A program made the translations under genes and the position numbers. A stretch of DNA of 64,000 nt from Liolophura sinensis (lineage: Eukaryota > Mollusca > Polyplacophora > Chitonida > Chitonidae): NCBI RefSeq assembly GCF_032854445.1, contig NC_088295.1:96219805-96283804 (forward strand). The letters run 5' to 3'. Of the stretch, positions 13,332 to 42,175 are shown piece after piece. The notes under the pieces were generated by a model. That model had not been told where the DNA came from. It made no database searches and saw nothing but the letters and a program-made list of their open reading frames with translations. How positions within the stretch are numbered: position 1 is the stretch's first letter; each line of letters starts with the position of its first letter.

Positions 13332-13560
13332 TTGCTTGGATTTGTGAGCCAAGCTGGCTGGAGTTTTGTGAGCCAAGCTGGCTGGAGTTTTGTGAGTCAA
13401 GCTGGCTTGAGTATTGTGAGTCAAGCTGGCTTGAGTATTGTGAGCCAAGCTGGCTTGAATATTGTGGGTCAAGCTGGCTTGAGTATTGTGGGTCAAGCTG
13501 GCTTGAGTTTTGTGAGTCAAGCTGGCTTGAATATTGTGAGTCAAGCTGGCTTGAGTTTTA
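13332..13560. repeat. 24-bp minisatellite
   Basis: Nine to ten copies of a 24-bp unit, GTGAGCCAAGCTGGCTTGAG plus TATT/TTTT. Because 24 is divisible by three and the unit lacks stops, three frames stay open (for example CESSWLEY repeated). The palindromic core CCAAGCTGG/CAAGCTGGCTTG could fold. I do not treat it as a gene. Confidence 0.9.
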
Positions 13561-14344
13561 ATGGAATTTGACTTCTGAAACACCAGAAAACATTCAGGTT
13601 TCCAAAACCGCAAAACACTTTTCCAAGATCTACAGAATTCTCAGAATCTTGCAAAATGAGTAACTTGACCATGGAGAAAATTTAAACGCTGTGTATTGGT
13701 CTACAATATTCATTATTTTAAAGAAATTATGACATTGAAATGAATTTACTACTGGTTTCGGAACTGCATTTTCCATGTTTCCTTGAATCATAGCAGCAGC
13801 ATGTCAGAGATAGCTCTCAGGCTCACTTAAAACTCTGGGTCATTCGGCTATTTATCATAAGCAAACATCTTTTTTGTGATATCTCAACATTGCTGATAGA
13901 TGTACAGGTTAGTAAGTTGCACCTTAACTTTATTTAACATGATGTTCGCAAAATGTCTGATGATGTGGTTTAGATAATTAATGTATGGCTTAATTCAGTA
14001 TCTGTATGTGAAGTTTGGAGTAGAAGTGTAAAACAGTGCTCATTTTGTGAATTCCTGCAAGGGCACATGTACCACTGAATGGTTTGTTGCATTCGGTAGA
14101 AGACACTTCATTCCGATTTGCCCCTTTGGTAATATTAAATTACGATCACAAATAAATCCAGGCATATTGGACTGAAACATCTAAACAATTCTTTTGCTGT
14201 TAATCCAATACAAAAGTGAGGGGAAATAATGCAGGCTACCATGTATACCTACGCAGTAGAGACAGACACAGTTGATATGGCAGTTAAGGATGTTAAGCTG
14301 GCCTCAGCCCTGATGGGAGTAGAGCTATGGCTGGCAGTGTGTTG

Positions 14345-14620
14345 CTATGAGCCCGCCCCGCATGTCCTATTCCCCACCATCTGGCCACAAATTCTGGCCT
14401 AGTTACATGCTCTGCACTGAGGCTAAATTTAGCAATGCTCCACAGCAACAGGCCTACATTAGATTGGAAATCTCGCAATCCCATTGGCTGCCATCTAACT
14501 GAGGAACCAATAGAATTGGTGACTCACAGGGCTGTGTCTTGATTGGCAGGTGTCTATTTTTAGCTGGTCACATGATCAAAACACAGACTGTAAACAGAGG
14601 CAAGCTTTTATAATGGCGCT
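14345..14620 (+). promoter_or_regulatory. Candidate internal promoter of the DYRK1A-like gene
   Basis: Within 270 bp upstream of a short ATG exon there is a GC box (GCCCGCCCCG, 14351-14360). Five CCAAT/ATTGG pentamers follow at 14463, 14483, 14507, 14515 and 14542, then a perfect MEF2-type site CTATTTTTAG (14554-14563) and an E-box-like GGTCACATGATC (14566-14577). A TTTTATAATGGCGCT stretch at 14607-14620 resembles a TATA-like plus YY1-like initiator region. Such clustering is rare in the surrounding AT-rich intron and is typical of an NF-Y-dependent promoter. Function is inferred. Confidence 0.4.
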
Positions 14621-14639
14621 ATGGCTGTGATCAAAGCAA
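14621..14639 (+). CDS. Candidate alternative first coding exon (MAVIKA)
   Basis: ATGGCTGTGATCAAAGCAA is followed by a donor, GTAGGT (14640). The ATG has G at -3 and +4. The 19 bases leave one base over, so joining to the exon at 22499 gives AGG (Arg) and continues in frame as ...[17 protein letters not shown]. It sits directly below the candidate promoter. It competes with, or alternates with, the exon at 4395-4530. An overlapping upstream ATG (14613) stops after five codons. Confidence 0.35.
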
Positions 14640-15639
14640 GTAGGTATTTCTTGTTCATGCTTTCGTGTTTATGCCCTTAAACTGCTCCCATAAGGGTTTG
14701 TGATGTTTGTGGAAATAATTCTTGTAGTAGTTGTTGATCAAAATAAGGAATGGATTCCTTAGTGGACTGTTTTTGTTTATGTTAATCATGTAGGTTTCTC
14801 TGCCATCATGGAGGTCACATGCTATGGCTTACATAATACAGTGATTGTGACCTGTCAGATAGAACATCTCATGTTTTGTGAATTAAAATGGTTTGCTTGG
14901 ACACCAGTGGCAGAATCTACTGAACATGGTCAAAGGAGAGTCACATCAAAGCCTGCTGTATGAAGTAGGGCATTTGAGGATTGTTTTAGCTTGAAAATGA
15001 ATTAGCTGTCAGACCTTGAACAGTGATATGGGCAAAGTGCAGCCCCCCCTCCCCCTTCACACACACACCATCTTAGTCATGTGATAGCTTTATCTGCTTG
15101 TACATGTATGCAGCTTTTAAGTGATAATTGGCATATGCACATGTATTAATTTGTTTGGCTTTTACATATAGAATTATTAACTTTTCATAATGTAGTATAA
15201 GACCCAACTCATTTCTTTTTTTGATATATATGTCATACATACATGTGATGTTTAGTATTACATCTGCCATCACTTGTTTCTTATGCATGCACATGTTTGT
15301 CAAGCTGTCATACATGTCATTTTGCATGCTGATATTTTGAATTTCACTGTATCCACATGCTGTGAAGCCTACTTTAGAATGACCTGGTTTGTTGCTGAAG
15401 CTGATCAGACATGTGCCATCTGTGATTAGATCTGCAGCTGTGTGGGTTTGTCTGAGGAGGGGCAGCCTTCACAGGAGGACAGACACCCCATACAGGGTGG
15501 GACAAGCTCAGTAATTGTGTACCCTGCTGCTTCAGTGCCATGTGGCCTTAACATTTCATATGAGCTCAAGGTGTTACTGTTAGTTTCTGTCCAGATTTTC
15601 TGAGGGTCACTTATCATGTTAGGTGTACATATATGCCTG
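14640..15639. other. Intron sequence, nothing recognised
   Basis: AT-rich; a C-run and (CA)n tract at about 15043-15068. No coding exon recognised. Confidence 0.4.
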
Positions 15640-16010
15640 GTGCTTCATGCACATCACCCTTTCCTCTTACACCTGAGTACTTCATGCACATCACCCTTTT
15701 CCTGTCACACCTGAGTGCTGGATGCACTTCACCCTTTTCCTCTTACACCTGAGTACTTCATGCACATCACCTTTTAACTCTTACACCTGAGTACTTCATG
15801 CACATCACCCTTTTCCTCTTACACCTGAGTGCTGGATGCACATCACCCTTTTCCTCTTACACCTGAGTACTTCATGCACATCACCCTTTTCCTGTCACAC
15901 CTGAGTGCTGGATGCACATCACCCTTTTCCTCTTACACCTGAGTACTTCATGCACATCACCTTTTAACTCTTACACCTGAGTACTTCATGCACATCACCC
16001 TTTTCCTCAT
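15640..16010. repeat. 38-bp minisatellite
   Basis: About nine copies of CTTCATGCACATCACCCTTT plus TCCTCTTACACCTGAGTA. Variants GTGCTGGATGCA and CCTGTCACACC alternate with the main type, suggesting a two- or three-unit higher-order repeat. Confidence 0.9.
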
Positions 16011-16993
16011 ACTTTATTTGTTCACTATGTAGGACGACTTTGGAATTGAGCCATGAATATTCACAAGTGACATTAACCAATGAAATGGGGGCTTCACACC
16101 GATGAGTGTTTACCAAGACAGTGGCAGTGACATCCCTGATTTAACAGTCTTTCCAGCTTTCTGCAAAGCTTTTAGTTCACAAATGTTGAAATGTCATTTT
16201 TTGATCACAAATCTCTTATCCAGCTCACATGCAAAGTCAGTCTTGTTGTAAACTTGTTGCAGCTTTAAACTTGACGTAAAACCATCCAATAATATATTGT
16301 GTGGATTTTCCTTCTCTTCAAGCATGTTGGCCATTTGAGTAACTGTCTGATAACTCTGTCACCAAGCCGTTTTAACTGAGAACATTTTAATTTATCAGTG
16401 GGTGGAATGAATAAAACATGATGAGATCTACCCACTGATGATATTTGTGTTTGTGTGTGTTGGGTGGTTTGGATGGGTGGGTTTTAGTTGTGGGTAATGA
16501 TCAAGCTTCATTCTGGATTCAGGTGGACTTGTTTAATGTGGTAACATGAGGACTTGCTTCGCACACAGGTGTTATAGATGGCCATTAGTCATCAGACATT
16601 CACGATTTCATGATGTCTTTATTGGCATATGACTGTAAGCTCATATTTTAAAGTCATGAAAACCTGAATAATTGAGGAGATTAAATCTGCATGTCTTCAT
16701 AAATTGTATCATGCTCCTGAGATTAATTTCTCATCAAAATTATTTTTGTCATAGGATCTATTTTTAGGTCCTGATATTCATTTTCGATCTGTTCTATATA
16801 TTTCTATTTACAATACTACTCTGGTGCATGTAAGTCAGACATGTACATGTATTTCTTGTATGATTCTCCCTTAAGGCTGTGACTGTTCCAAAGCTTGCAT
16901 AAAGCTCTCACGAAAATCTTGTATACAACCAATTGTTTCATGCTGTCCACTCAAGTCTAAATGATAGATGTATGTAACCAATTGTCTACATTT

Positions 16994-17117
16994 ATTTACT
17001 TTATGGTATTTTACACCATACTCAAGAACATTTCACTTATGCCTGCGGCCAGCATTATGGTGGCTGAAAACTGGGCAGAGCCCAAGGAAAACCCACAACC
17101 ATCCACAGGTCCCAATA
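16994..17117 (-). mobile_element. SINE fragment (3' part)
   Basis: On the - strand it matches the tail and centre of the same SINE as at 34084-34351: ACCATACTCAAGAACATTTC and GGCCAGCATTATGGTGG on the + strand. It is truncated after the central GGGTTT-type segment; no tRNA head is present. Confidence 0.75.
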
Positions 17118-18737
17118 GTTTTGATACTGTTCACTTAAGTCTAAATTATAGATGTGAGTAACCAACTCTTGTATAAGATATAGATGTACACATGTAATCG
17201 GTTGTTTGAGGCTGTTCACTCTGGTCTAAATGATAGATGTAAGTAAGTAACCAATTTGTTTTACCTATGGTATTTGACTTGACTCTGACAGTGAAGTGGA
17301 GTTAAGAGTTACTCTGCGAGAGCATAGTTGACCTAAGGGATAAGTGAAAAGGTGCTCTAAAATGAAGACTGGTGTTAAGGGAAAAGAAACACATTATCCC
17401 CCTTCCCCCCCCCCCCCCCAAAAAGGAAAAAAACTTCAGTTTTAAAACATATTTTATAGTTCTTGATAAAACCCCTCTGTGTTTTTGCATATTTATCATT
17501 GGTAGCACATGTTCCAAAATTATGTCATCAATGAGCTTGCATGTACTGTGAAGCCTGGACAAGCCTAACAACCCAATTTTTCCTTCCCTTCCCAAAATTG
17601 TGTTGAGAGCAGAACTAAGGGTTGCTGGTTTCAGAAATGTTCATGCCCCAAGAAGAAAGCTTAGAAGCTTATTTGCACTTATATCATGCATATTAAGAAG
17701 TCTAAAAACGAAGCCTTTCTTGTATCCTTTATGCTGCTATTTTGTTATTTGAATATACTTAAACGAATACAAAATACTCAAGAAGTAAAATTCTCCGAAC
17801 ACATTCACCAACACACTGATGTAGATGTAGTGGACAGTTTCCTGTGGGTCTGTTGCTAATTACGTGTACTATTCTGTCATACATTGTAAGTTATACCAAC
17901 TAATGCTAATAGGGTGCTACCCCAACTACCTGTGTATCACAAACCCTGCTATACAGCCATTCATACAAGTCCAAAGTACAAACCGAAATTCAAAACTTGA
18001 TCTTTAGCATTGACTAAATTGAGCTTATGAAAATGGTTTACCGTGAAAGCATTAATATAGAAATAGCCTTTCTGTATCTATTTTTCTGTTTATTAAATTG
18101 TGCCCTATAAGATAACTTCGAGTGAAAGATCTAATGTGAGTTACCTCTGTTGTTGAACCACACTCTGGTAACTTCCTTTTATTCCCAAAGACCTACTGAG
18201 TTGTTAAGATGCCCTAGTGATTACTTCTTTGTGAGCTTTTGTGATTTTTTTTTTACCGAAAATTAGTGATGTTTTTGTCTTCAATAGATTTCACCAAAGA
18301 GAGAAAATAGTGACATGCTCTTTGTAGATTCTGTTTTTGGCAACCAAATTGAGTATAGTTATGTCTGTTGAAATGGAGTTTTTGTACTGAAAATACATGT
18401 ATATTCAGTTTCCAACCATAAAAGTCAGTTTTAAACTCACTTTTGCAAACTGAAAATTGGTTTGTAAACACATGTATGAAACCTTGCCACAACTATGTGG
18501 TCTTTTGCAGGGTTCATATGATCTGTCTAATGTTTGTATATTTCAGAAGTCTCTATAGGTTTATATTTCTTCTTGTAATGGCAACCAGATTTGTGATTAC
18601 TGGATTTCTTATTATATATTTCACATTGCACCTTAATGAACTAGTAAATGGTGTCTTGTTCACGTATTTTCTAAACCATATTACTGTGCATGTTATTTGG
18701 ACAACAGTACAAGTGCATATAGATAGTGCAACGACTG
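17118..18737. other. Intron sequence, nothing recognised
   Basis: Includes a poly-C tract at 17401-17419. Around 17150-17260 there are copies of a phrase, CTAAATGATAGATGTAAGTAACCAA, that is also seen near 16960. No coding exon was recognised; the 99-codon frame at 18443-18742 has no splice context or motif. Confidence 0.4.
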
Positions 18738-18945
18738 GTTGACCCGTATCAGTATAATGGCTCGAGCGGGGATGGCTTACTTGCGTTCGGTAAGTTGTTT
18801 CAGTGTAGCAGCACTAGATAAAAGAGCGGTGGAAATCCGTCCAGTGAGAAGGTGGCACATTACATACACCCCAACGATTCCTTTGTCGTCATATGACTGA
18901 AAAATTGTTGAGTACGACGTTAAACCCCAAGCACTTACTCACTGT
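18738..18945 (+). mobile_element. Second SINE-like family
   Basis: A repeat-like unit has a 5' part containing GGCTCGAGCGGGGATGGCTT and a 3' end GTCATATGACTGAAAAATTG followed by TTGAGTACGACGTTAAACCC and a CACTTACTCACTG tail. I associate this 3' end with short interspersed repeats in molluscan genomes (from memory, not checked). Its end is similar to the tail of the main SINE in this window. Confidence 0.6.
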
Positions 18946-19127
18946 GGATTGAACACAGATGAAATGGCCCCTAGCATAGTCCTGTGGGATTAGCAATGAC
19001 TACCTTATTACATCTACCATTCTGTCATTTTATCGGAATGGAGTTGACCAATTACTGCACTCCAACAGCATAGAGCTCCAGATTTCTCTGATTGTGTTAT
19101 TTAGGCATTCCTGTGTTGATCCCTGGT

Positions 19128-19236
19128 AATTCACACAGTGTTCACATTACTCAAACAGTGTTCACATTACTCACACAGTGTTCACATTACTCAAACAGTG
19201 TTCACATTACTCAAACAGTGTTCACATTACTCACAT
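19128..19236. repeat. 20-bp tandem repeat
   Basis: Five copies of TTCACATTACTCAAACAGTG, with ACACAGTG in alternating copies. Confidence 0.9.
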
Positions 19237-21639
19237 AATACAGTGCACTGTTGCTTAAATTGGCATGTACATGCCACATCTGCTGGATACCTGTCATTAG
19301 TGGCTGTCGGGCAGAATTGATCACCTGGATGTACATGTACACGTCTCCTGTCAATTTTTTGTTCATATTTTGAACCATTCACAAGATCAGTAATACCCTT
19401 TATCTAATGATACAGTACATTGTATGCCAGCCCTGAAGCTGACAGTTGTGGTGACATTGTGATCAGCGATGATGTATCAACATCGAGTTGGTTGGACTGT
19501 TGTATCAGCCGACATTCTTGCCCGATGCGACGGCCAGATGTTAATACAACTTCGCGGAACATGTACCGTCTTGATGATCTATTTATCATATACTCCTTTT
19601 TTCAACGAAATCAACAAGAATGAAATGACAAACTTACAAGTTCAACCATGGCAGAGAAGTGCCTGATCACATCACTCATAAACCCATAAACAGACATAGT
19701 TTGTAATATTACATTACTCAATGGAAAGTGAAGGCAGATATTAAAACCGATTGAAACTAATTTGAAAATAATCCTTAATTTTCCACTTGATGATGCCTGG
19801 CGAATAACCATTGTTTTAAACGATGTCACCACATTTTCATTCGGTATCACTGCACCAAACAGGATCCCCAGAAACAGTGCTGACGTCACTGTGGGGGTTA
19901 GGTCAAAATATCACTAAATGTGTGATTCACACCAACAACACAAACAAATCAAGTGTCAAACTGGAACATGACTGAACTTACTTGAATAAAAAATATGATT
20001 ACTGTGGTTTTCATCAGTGCTAAAATTCGGATGGCAGGTGACATTTTGTTGCTTGTATGTCACATCCCCAATATAGTTAGGGGATTTCCCCAGTAGGGGG
20101 CGCAAGTAAGGTCAGGGGGTTCAAACTAGTCCCAGAATGAGTGCTGATGTCATAGTCTGATACAAAACTTTGTCAAAAGTCAGGAATAGTGCAGCTGAAG
20201 CCCACATGTACATGTACCTTGCCAGTATGCCACATTTATCAGACTGGTCAGAGTGACAGCAGTCTAAGACATGCCGCCAGCTGTTCTGTGTGAATTTCCC
20301 TCTCTCATGATCTACAGAAGTAATAAAGCAGGATTCGTGTAATTTAATGCACATGGGATTTAATGAATTGTGGCTGACAGCTTCTGTGAAATCATTTTTT
20401 CAAGGTATAGGTTAGTTCGGTTTATTTTGCTTGTCACACCGGAAAGCTAATGCAATAGTGGTATGACAGTGGTTTCAGTAATCTTTGTTTTCGTTCAGAA
20501 TACTCTTCCCTTATCTCCAGTTTTACAATGGCGTCTGTAATACGGGAGAAGCTTTGACACTCGAAGTTTACTTGCACTTTTATGATAAGGCTCTTGTACT
20601 TAGTGAGCAGCCTGATTAATCAATAAATAAGCTTTTCATTATAATAGTTTGATGTCAGCAAGCAGATTTACCTGTCTGTTTCAACCTATCTTACCATTGT
20701 TGTCTGATAGCCACATGTAAATCAATTAAGAGAATTGCAACGGTTATTTTTGGATGTGGAAGCCTCAGTCATTTGGCATTGGGCTCAGTTTGCAGATCTG
20801 ATTTAGTATCAATGTGATGTACATGTCTGCACTTGCTTAATGTGCTGGGTGGGTAACACTTCAAGGGGCTGGACATCCACATTCTCCCCCCATTCATGAA
20901 TTTCTTGTTTAGCTAGTCGACTTGCAGACATGTATAGACTTGAAACTTGCTGGATTCCACTGTGTATAGGGCTCTGTAAACACAAATCAAATTTTCAGTA
21001 CAGGTAAATCTCGCCATGAGGGTCTTGACCTTGTGGGATTCCACAGGAAGAAACTGTCCGGCTTCAGTTTGGGAGATGGGAGAGTGGGATGATCTGTCTT
21101 CCATTAAGAGTTACACTTGGGAATGCATGAAGTGTCAAATTAACTTGTTCCATAGACACTTGGGCTGCATGTTCATGTAAACATTCATACATATACGCAC
21201 TGCCAATCTCTTGCATGTACAGTTGATTATGATACCTTAATAGGTTTTGTGTTGGCCATTCAACATACATGTACATGTCATTTTTAGCCAGCTTGGTGGT
21301 GCCGATGTTCTGTGAGATGTTTCTGTTGATCTTGGGTTACTGTGTCCAGTCAGTTCTGTGATAGGAGGGTCTACAAACAGCCCTTTTTAAGACATTTTTG
21401 TTCAATGAGGGTGTCAGGATTTAAATTTTTCCTACATGTATGTATTGTAATGCCAATGGAGATATTTATTGCTGTTTTCTATGTTTAGAGATATGTCTTC
21501 AGGACAAGGTTTTACTTTTTTTGTACATTGACCTGTAAATCTGATTGGCTTTTAGCTCACCTTTAAGCAGTAAGGCAAGGTATTTTGAGTGTAGGGGGTG
21601 GGGGTGGGGTTGTAGTGCTGTTGGTGTCGGTGTCCGAGT
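19237..21639. other. Intron sequence, nothing recognised
   Basis: Several 60-110 codon open frames on both strands without motifs. No array or mobile element recognised. Confidence 0.4.
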
Positions 21640-22245
21640 AAGCTTTTTTGTTTGGGTCAGCTTTGTAAGGTTTTATGTTTGGGTCAGCTTTGTAAGGTTT
21701 TATGTTTGGGTCAGCTTTGTAAGGTTTTATGCTTGGGTCTGCTTTGTAAGGTTTTAGGTTTGGGTCTGCTAGTCTCACAGTGGTCACATCACCTTTATGA
21801 CACTTGGTGGGAATGGTGAACATAAGTTGGACATTTACTCCATTTTGATTATAAATTAGAGATGTTTGCATTTTTATTCAAATTATCAGGTTTTGGACTT
21901 GGTCATTTTATCCTAGCCAGTACCACAGTAAGCCAGAGTAAGGTTTTTTGTTTGAGTCAGCTGTTGCCACAGTTTTACACCATCTTGCTGAAACTTGGTG
22001 GGGACGATGGGCATGCTTTGAAGACCTCATCAAATAAGTGATTTTAAATAATTAGGTATATTTTTATTCAAATTATCAGGTTTTGGTCTTACTCATTTTA
22101 CCCTGTACTATTGTGGGCAAGGGTAAGGTTTTTGTTTGGGTCAGCTGTTGCCACAGTTTTTACAGCATCTTCGCTGAAATTAGGTGGGTACGATGGGTAT
22201 GCTTTGAAGACTTCGTGAAATAAATAATTTTCAGTAATTAGGTGT
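21640..22245. repeat. 27-bp repeat followed by about 190-bp diverged repeats
   Basis: About five copies of a 27-bp unit (TTTGGGTCAGCTTTGTAAGG plus TTTTATG) occupy 21640-21775. They are followed by two to three diverged copies of a larger unit of about 190 bp. Its markers are AAATTATCAGGTTTTGG (21880 and 22070) and GTCAGCTGTTGCCACAGTTT. The larger unit also contains the GTTTGGGTCAGCT phrase, so the short array probably grew out of it. Confidence 0.75.
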
Positions 22246-22498
22246 ATTTGTTATTTTATCTTTTTGAAACTTGTTGCTATTACTAGTGAACTGTTGGGTT
22301 TCTCACAGTCCTTCTTTATGTAGCAAATGCTATCATATTTTGACAGTTGTAACCAGCGAGATACCTGAATTTTGTCCTGTCCCTTCTTCATTGTTCCATG
22401 TACATTGACACTCAAGTTTTGTGCCGTGGAGTGTAAATATATAGTGTAATCTGAGTGCCAGTGGAGATGGTAAGATTGTATGACTTGTGTCATTGCAG

Positions 22499-38416
<15,918 letters not shown>

Positions 38417-40899
38417 CACAAACTGGCCAACTTTAGGAGAGAAGGCTTTCAATTGGTGTCACTGTGATGTAGAAATGTGTGGTAAATATGCTGGCAGATG
38501 CTGTGTATTTGTTCTTGTGGTGTGTAGTCAAAAACAAACACAAGACACTGCACCCTGCAATAAATACCAAGAAGGGAGAAGCCATGTGTGATATGCTAGT
38601 GCTCGATACTGTTGTTGTAGCAATCTATCTGCGGTTGTTGAGGATGGATGTTGCTGCAGTTAGGCACTAGTCTAACTCAGGACTGGATTGCAGATGTGTG
38701 TCAATTCTGTTGGAAGATCAAGAGAAGAAAAGCCTTGTTCAAATAAACGGGCAGACTCAAAGTCATGAATTAAAAAACACATGATCTCATAATTATTCAA
38801 ACAGAATATCCCGGTTTTGCATGGAAGGGCTTGGTGTTATGGTGGTGAAATTAATTTTATTTCTGCCAAGCCAGCCTTTTCTGTAGACTAGCTGCTAATC
38901 ATGATTTACAAGTTTTCAATGATTGTGAGCAGGGCACTCCCCACTACAGAGGCATTGGTTGCAGTTATGACAAGCAATTATAAAATTAGGATATAAAACG
39001 TTTATGCTACAGTGTACTGAATTGCCAAAAGGTGGGTCCTGGATATTCATTAGGACTTAATCTGTACAGGAACATTTGATCATTGTAAATAGACATGACG
39101 GCTATTTTGGCAATCCTGTTCACTTGTCCGTGCGTGTAAGTTTGTGTACGGGGACCTTATTGGCCTTCTCATCTTGTGGACACACTCGGCTGGGCTGTCT
39201 AGATGGTTACATTTCCTACAGCATGATTCTTATCTCAAAAAAGCTAGTCAGGACAGAGAGTGGGGCCCTTGCAGTAGCCTTCTGTGTCACAGCAGGAGTC
39301 TCCCAGATCAGCAGCCCCAGAGGTGTACATAGTGTAGATACAAAGAGATTTTAATGTGTGCGTGTGAGTGTGTGTTCAAAATGGGGACATTATCAAATTC
39401 CAAGGCCACTGTAATATCAAGGTGGCATGTGTTTAGCCGATATATGAAGTGACTGCCAAACACCATAGTATACATGTCTTGCAGTGTTTCTGACAGGCAT
39501 CACAAGTCTGGAGTAGCTGTGCAAGGTTTGTACAGGTCTGAACAGCATGGTGTGGTTACAGATGCTGTCTGGCAGAGAGAGGAAAGCGGCCACAGCTGGG
39601 CAGGTAATGTCACCATTGACTAAGGCGGATCAGAACTGAAAGGACAAACTTTTAACTGTATAATACACAAGGAACATGTTATTGTCACTTATTTATTAAA
39701 CTTGAAAATGACCAAGATTTTAGATAATGTTGTTGAACTATGAAGATAAGATTTTTCTAAGAAGATGTGTTAAAACACTATTGCTGAATGATAAATTCTT
39801 CCTGAGAGAACTTCGTAAATTGATTGCTACGATTATTATTTCTGGACTGTCCATTTTTTTTTTTTTTCATTTTGATGTATTTGTCAGTTTTATTATTTAT
39901 CACACTTCAGTCTTAATTTTCTGTTGGAGTATACATATTTTATATAAACAGGTATAAAGGATGTACATTTTAAGCAGTAAAATTTTTAATCCTGACAGTG
40001 TTTTATTTTAAAGATAAATGTTTTATCCTCTGTTTTTCTTGTGATTTTCCGATAGCCGGTTATGAAGAATTGCTTTGCTTTGAAATTTTTACTGCTGCTG
40101 TGTGAGGGAAAGTTCTCTGTAAGGAAAGTTCTATATCTGTATATTAATTTGTACTTCTAGCACATTCAGGTAGAATACTTTCCTTCATTGTCTCAAATGC
40201 AACAGCTTGTCAATGTTTTGATTATAATGCACCCTATTGAATAAGACTTGTGCGGAGAGCCTGTAGGTAGTGAGCAGGTTTAATATAACATCAACTTTAT
40301 CAGCAGTCACTGTTTCTTTTTCGTGTTTGCTGCATCATGATGAATATGGGAAGTGTGCTTCACCTTGATGTAAGTTTAAGTCTACAGAAACTTTTAAAGT
40401 AGAAGTAACCAATGTCCAACTAGAAGTCTGTAACTCTCGCTTATGTCAGCTATAAGCCGCAGTACACAAGTTATAGCCTTCTCTCTCCAAACACATACAC
40501 AGCTAAAAAAAAAAAAAAACTTATGCTGGACGGAAAGAGAGTCTACTGGCATCCTTAAAATGGAAGTTTGCCATCAAATTTCAGGTTGTGTTTATTATGC
40601 ATTGTGTAATCAGTGTATGCACAAGGTCTGGAAAACCTTGAAATTCCTGGAAATTTCAGTGACTTCACCAGGTCTGGAAACACCTTCATATTGAGAACCA
40701 AGGCGGTCTCAAATACAGAACATATATATAAAATTGTTTGATGTACTACTTTGTACTAGTACTTGAAAGTTGAACTATGGTAATTTTACATTGTTTTAAG
40801 CTTGTACATGTATAACTTTGGCACATTTCTTCGAAGTCGCCTGGGAAATTTGAATTTTTCAAGGTGTGATATATTTTCAGTAAGATCTTGTGAATGTCC
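38417..40899 (+). other. DYRK1A 3' UTR and downstream sequence
   Basis: Candidate polyadenylation signals AATAAA lie at 38559-38564 and 38742-38747. Vertebrate DYRK1A has a long 3' UTR, so the true end may be further on. A phrase at about 40628-40680 (CTGGAAAACCTTGAAATTCC) resembles the ends of the insert at 34450. No coding sequence recognised. Confidence 0.4.
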
Positions 40900-40924
40900 A
40901 CTGACATCGTTCAACACACACATC

Positions 40925-41615
40925 ACCAGTTTGTGCCTGTTGGTGGTAATGAATAAACGGCTACAAACAATACACACATCACCAGTTTCTGCCGGTTTGT
41001 GATGATGAATAAACGGCTACAAACAATACACACATCACCAGTTTCTGCCGGTTTGTGGTGATGTATAAATGGCTACAAACAACACACACATCGCCAGTTT
41101 GTGCCTGTTGGTGGTAATGAATAAACGGCTACAAACAATACACACATCACCAGTTTCTGCCGGTTGGTGGTAATGAATAAACGGCTACAAACAACACACA
41201 CATCACCAGTTTCTGCCGGTTTGTGGTGATGAATAAACGGCTACAAACAACACACACATCACCAGTTTCTGCCGGTTTGTGGTGATGAATAAACGGCTAC
41301 AAACAATACACACATCACCAGTTTGTGCCTGTTGGTGGTAATGAATAAACGGCTACAAACAATACAAACATCACCAGTTTCTGCCGGTTTGTGATGATGA
41401 ATAAAGGGCTACAAACAACACACACATCACCAGTTTCTGCCGGTTTGTGATGATGAATAAGTGGCTACAAACAACACACACATCACCAGTTTCTGCCGGT
41501 TTGTGGTGATGTATAAACGGCAACAAAATGCACACGTCACCAGTTTGTGTGCCTGTGGTGATGGAAGAGCGGCTACAAACAATCCACACATCACCAGTTT
41601 CTGCCGGTTTTGTGA
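40925..41615. repeat. 56-bp minisatellite, about 12 copies
   Basis: Unit AATAAACGGCTACAAACAAT plus ACACACATCACCAGTTTCTG plus CCGGTTTGTGGTGATG. Each unit includes AATAAA on the + strand, so an array of polyadenylation-signal-like hexamers lies about 2.5 kb past the kinase stop codon. Variants CTGCCGG and GTGCCTG alternate. Confidence 0.92.
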
Positions 41616-42175
41616 TTGTATCACAATACAGTAGTCCCTGCAAGGATTCAGTGTTGTGTGGCTGACCTAATGGAAATTCTAACACTTGCAGAAATCAGCA
41701 TTAGTGGGGAGTTCATGAAGAATTGACAGACAATAGCTAGGCTTCCTTAGCAGTATCTCACACAGCAGCACCTCTATTACTAGTCTCTTAACCATCATTC
41801 AGCAATATTGTCAAGTTGTAGATAATTGTACAGAGCAGTGAAAATTGTCAAAGGCTGATTTTGAGGGGAATGCTGTTATTAAAACAAAGCAATGATAGAT
41901 TATATTGCCTTTTTTTTTTTTCATGTGTTGAACATAGATACTTACCCTAAATGGCCTAGAATTTCACCCACAAAATATTATTCTGTTGGAAAATTATGAG
42001 TGTCAACACCAAAAATATCATCCCATGCTCAAAGCAAATCCCGAAACACCTTCCTAAAATCAGTATAATTTTCAGAATCCGGAAGAAATGAGCAAGTTAG
42101 TCAGGGATCAAATTCGTGGTCATTTTTGGGGTATTAGAGACTGCAGTCAGTCCAGCAGCACATCTAACTGCAGGA
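41616..42175. other. Intergenic, nothing recognised
   Basis: Unique AT-rich sequence; no gene or element seen. Confidence 0.5.

Noticed and set aside
18443-18742. 99-codon hydrophobic + frame
   Set aside because: Hydrophobicity follows from T-rich DNA; no signal, motif or splice context.
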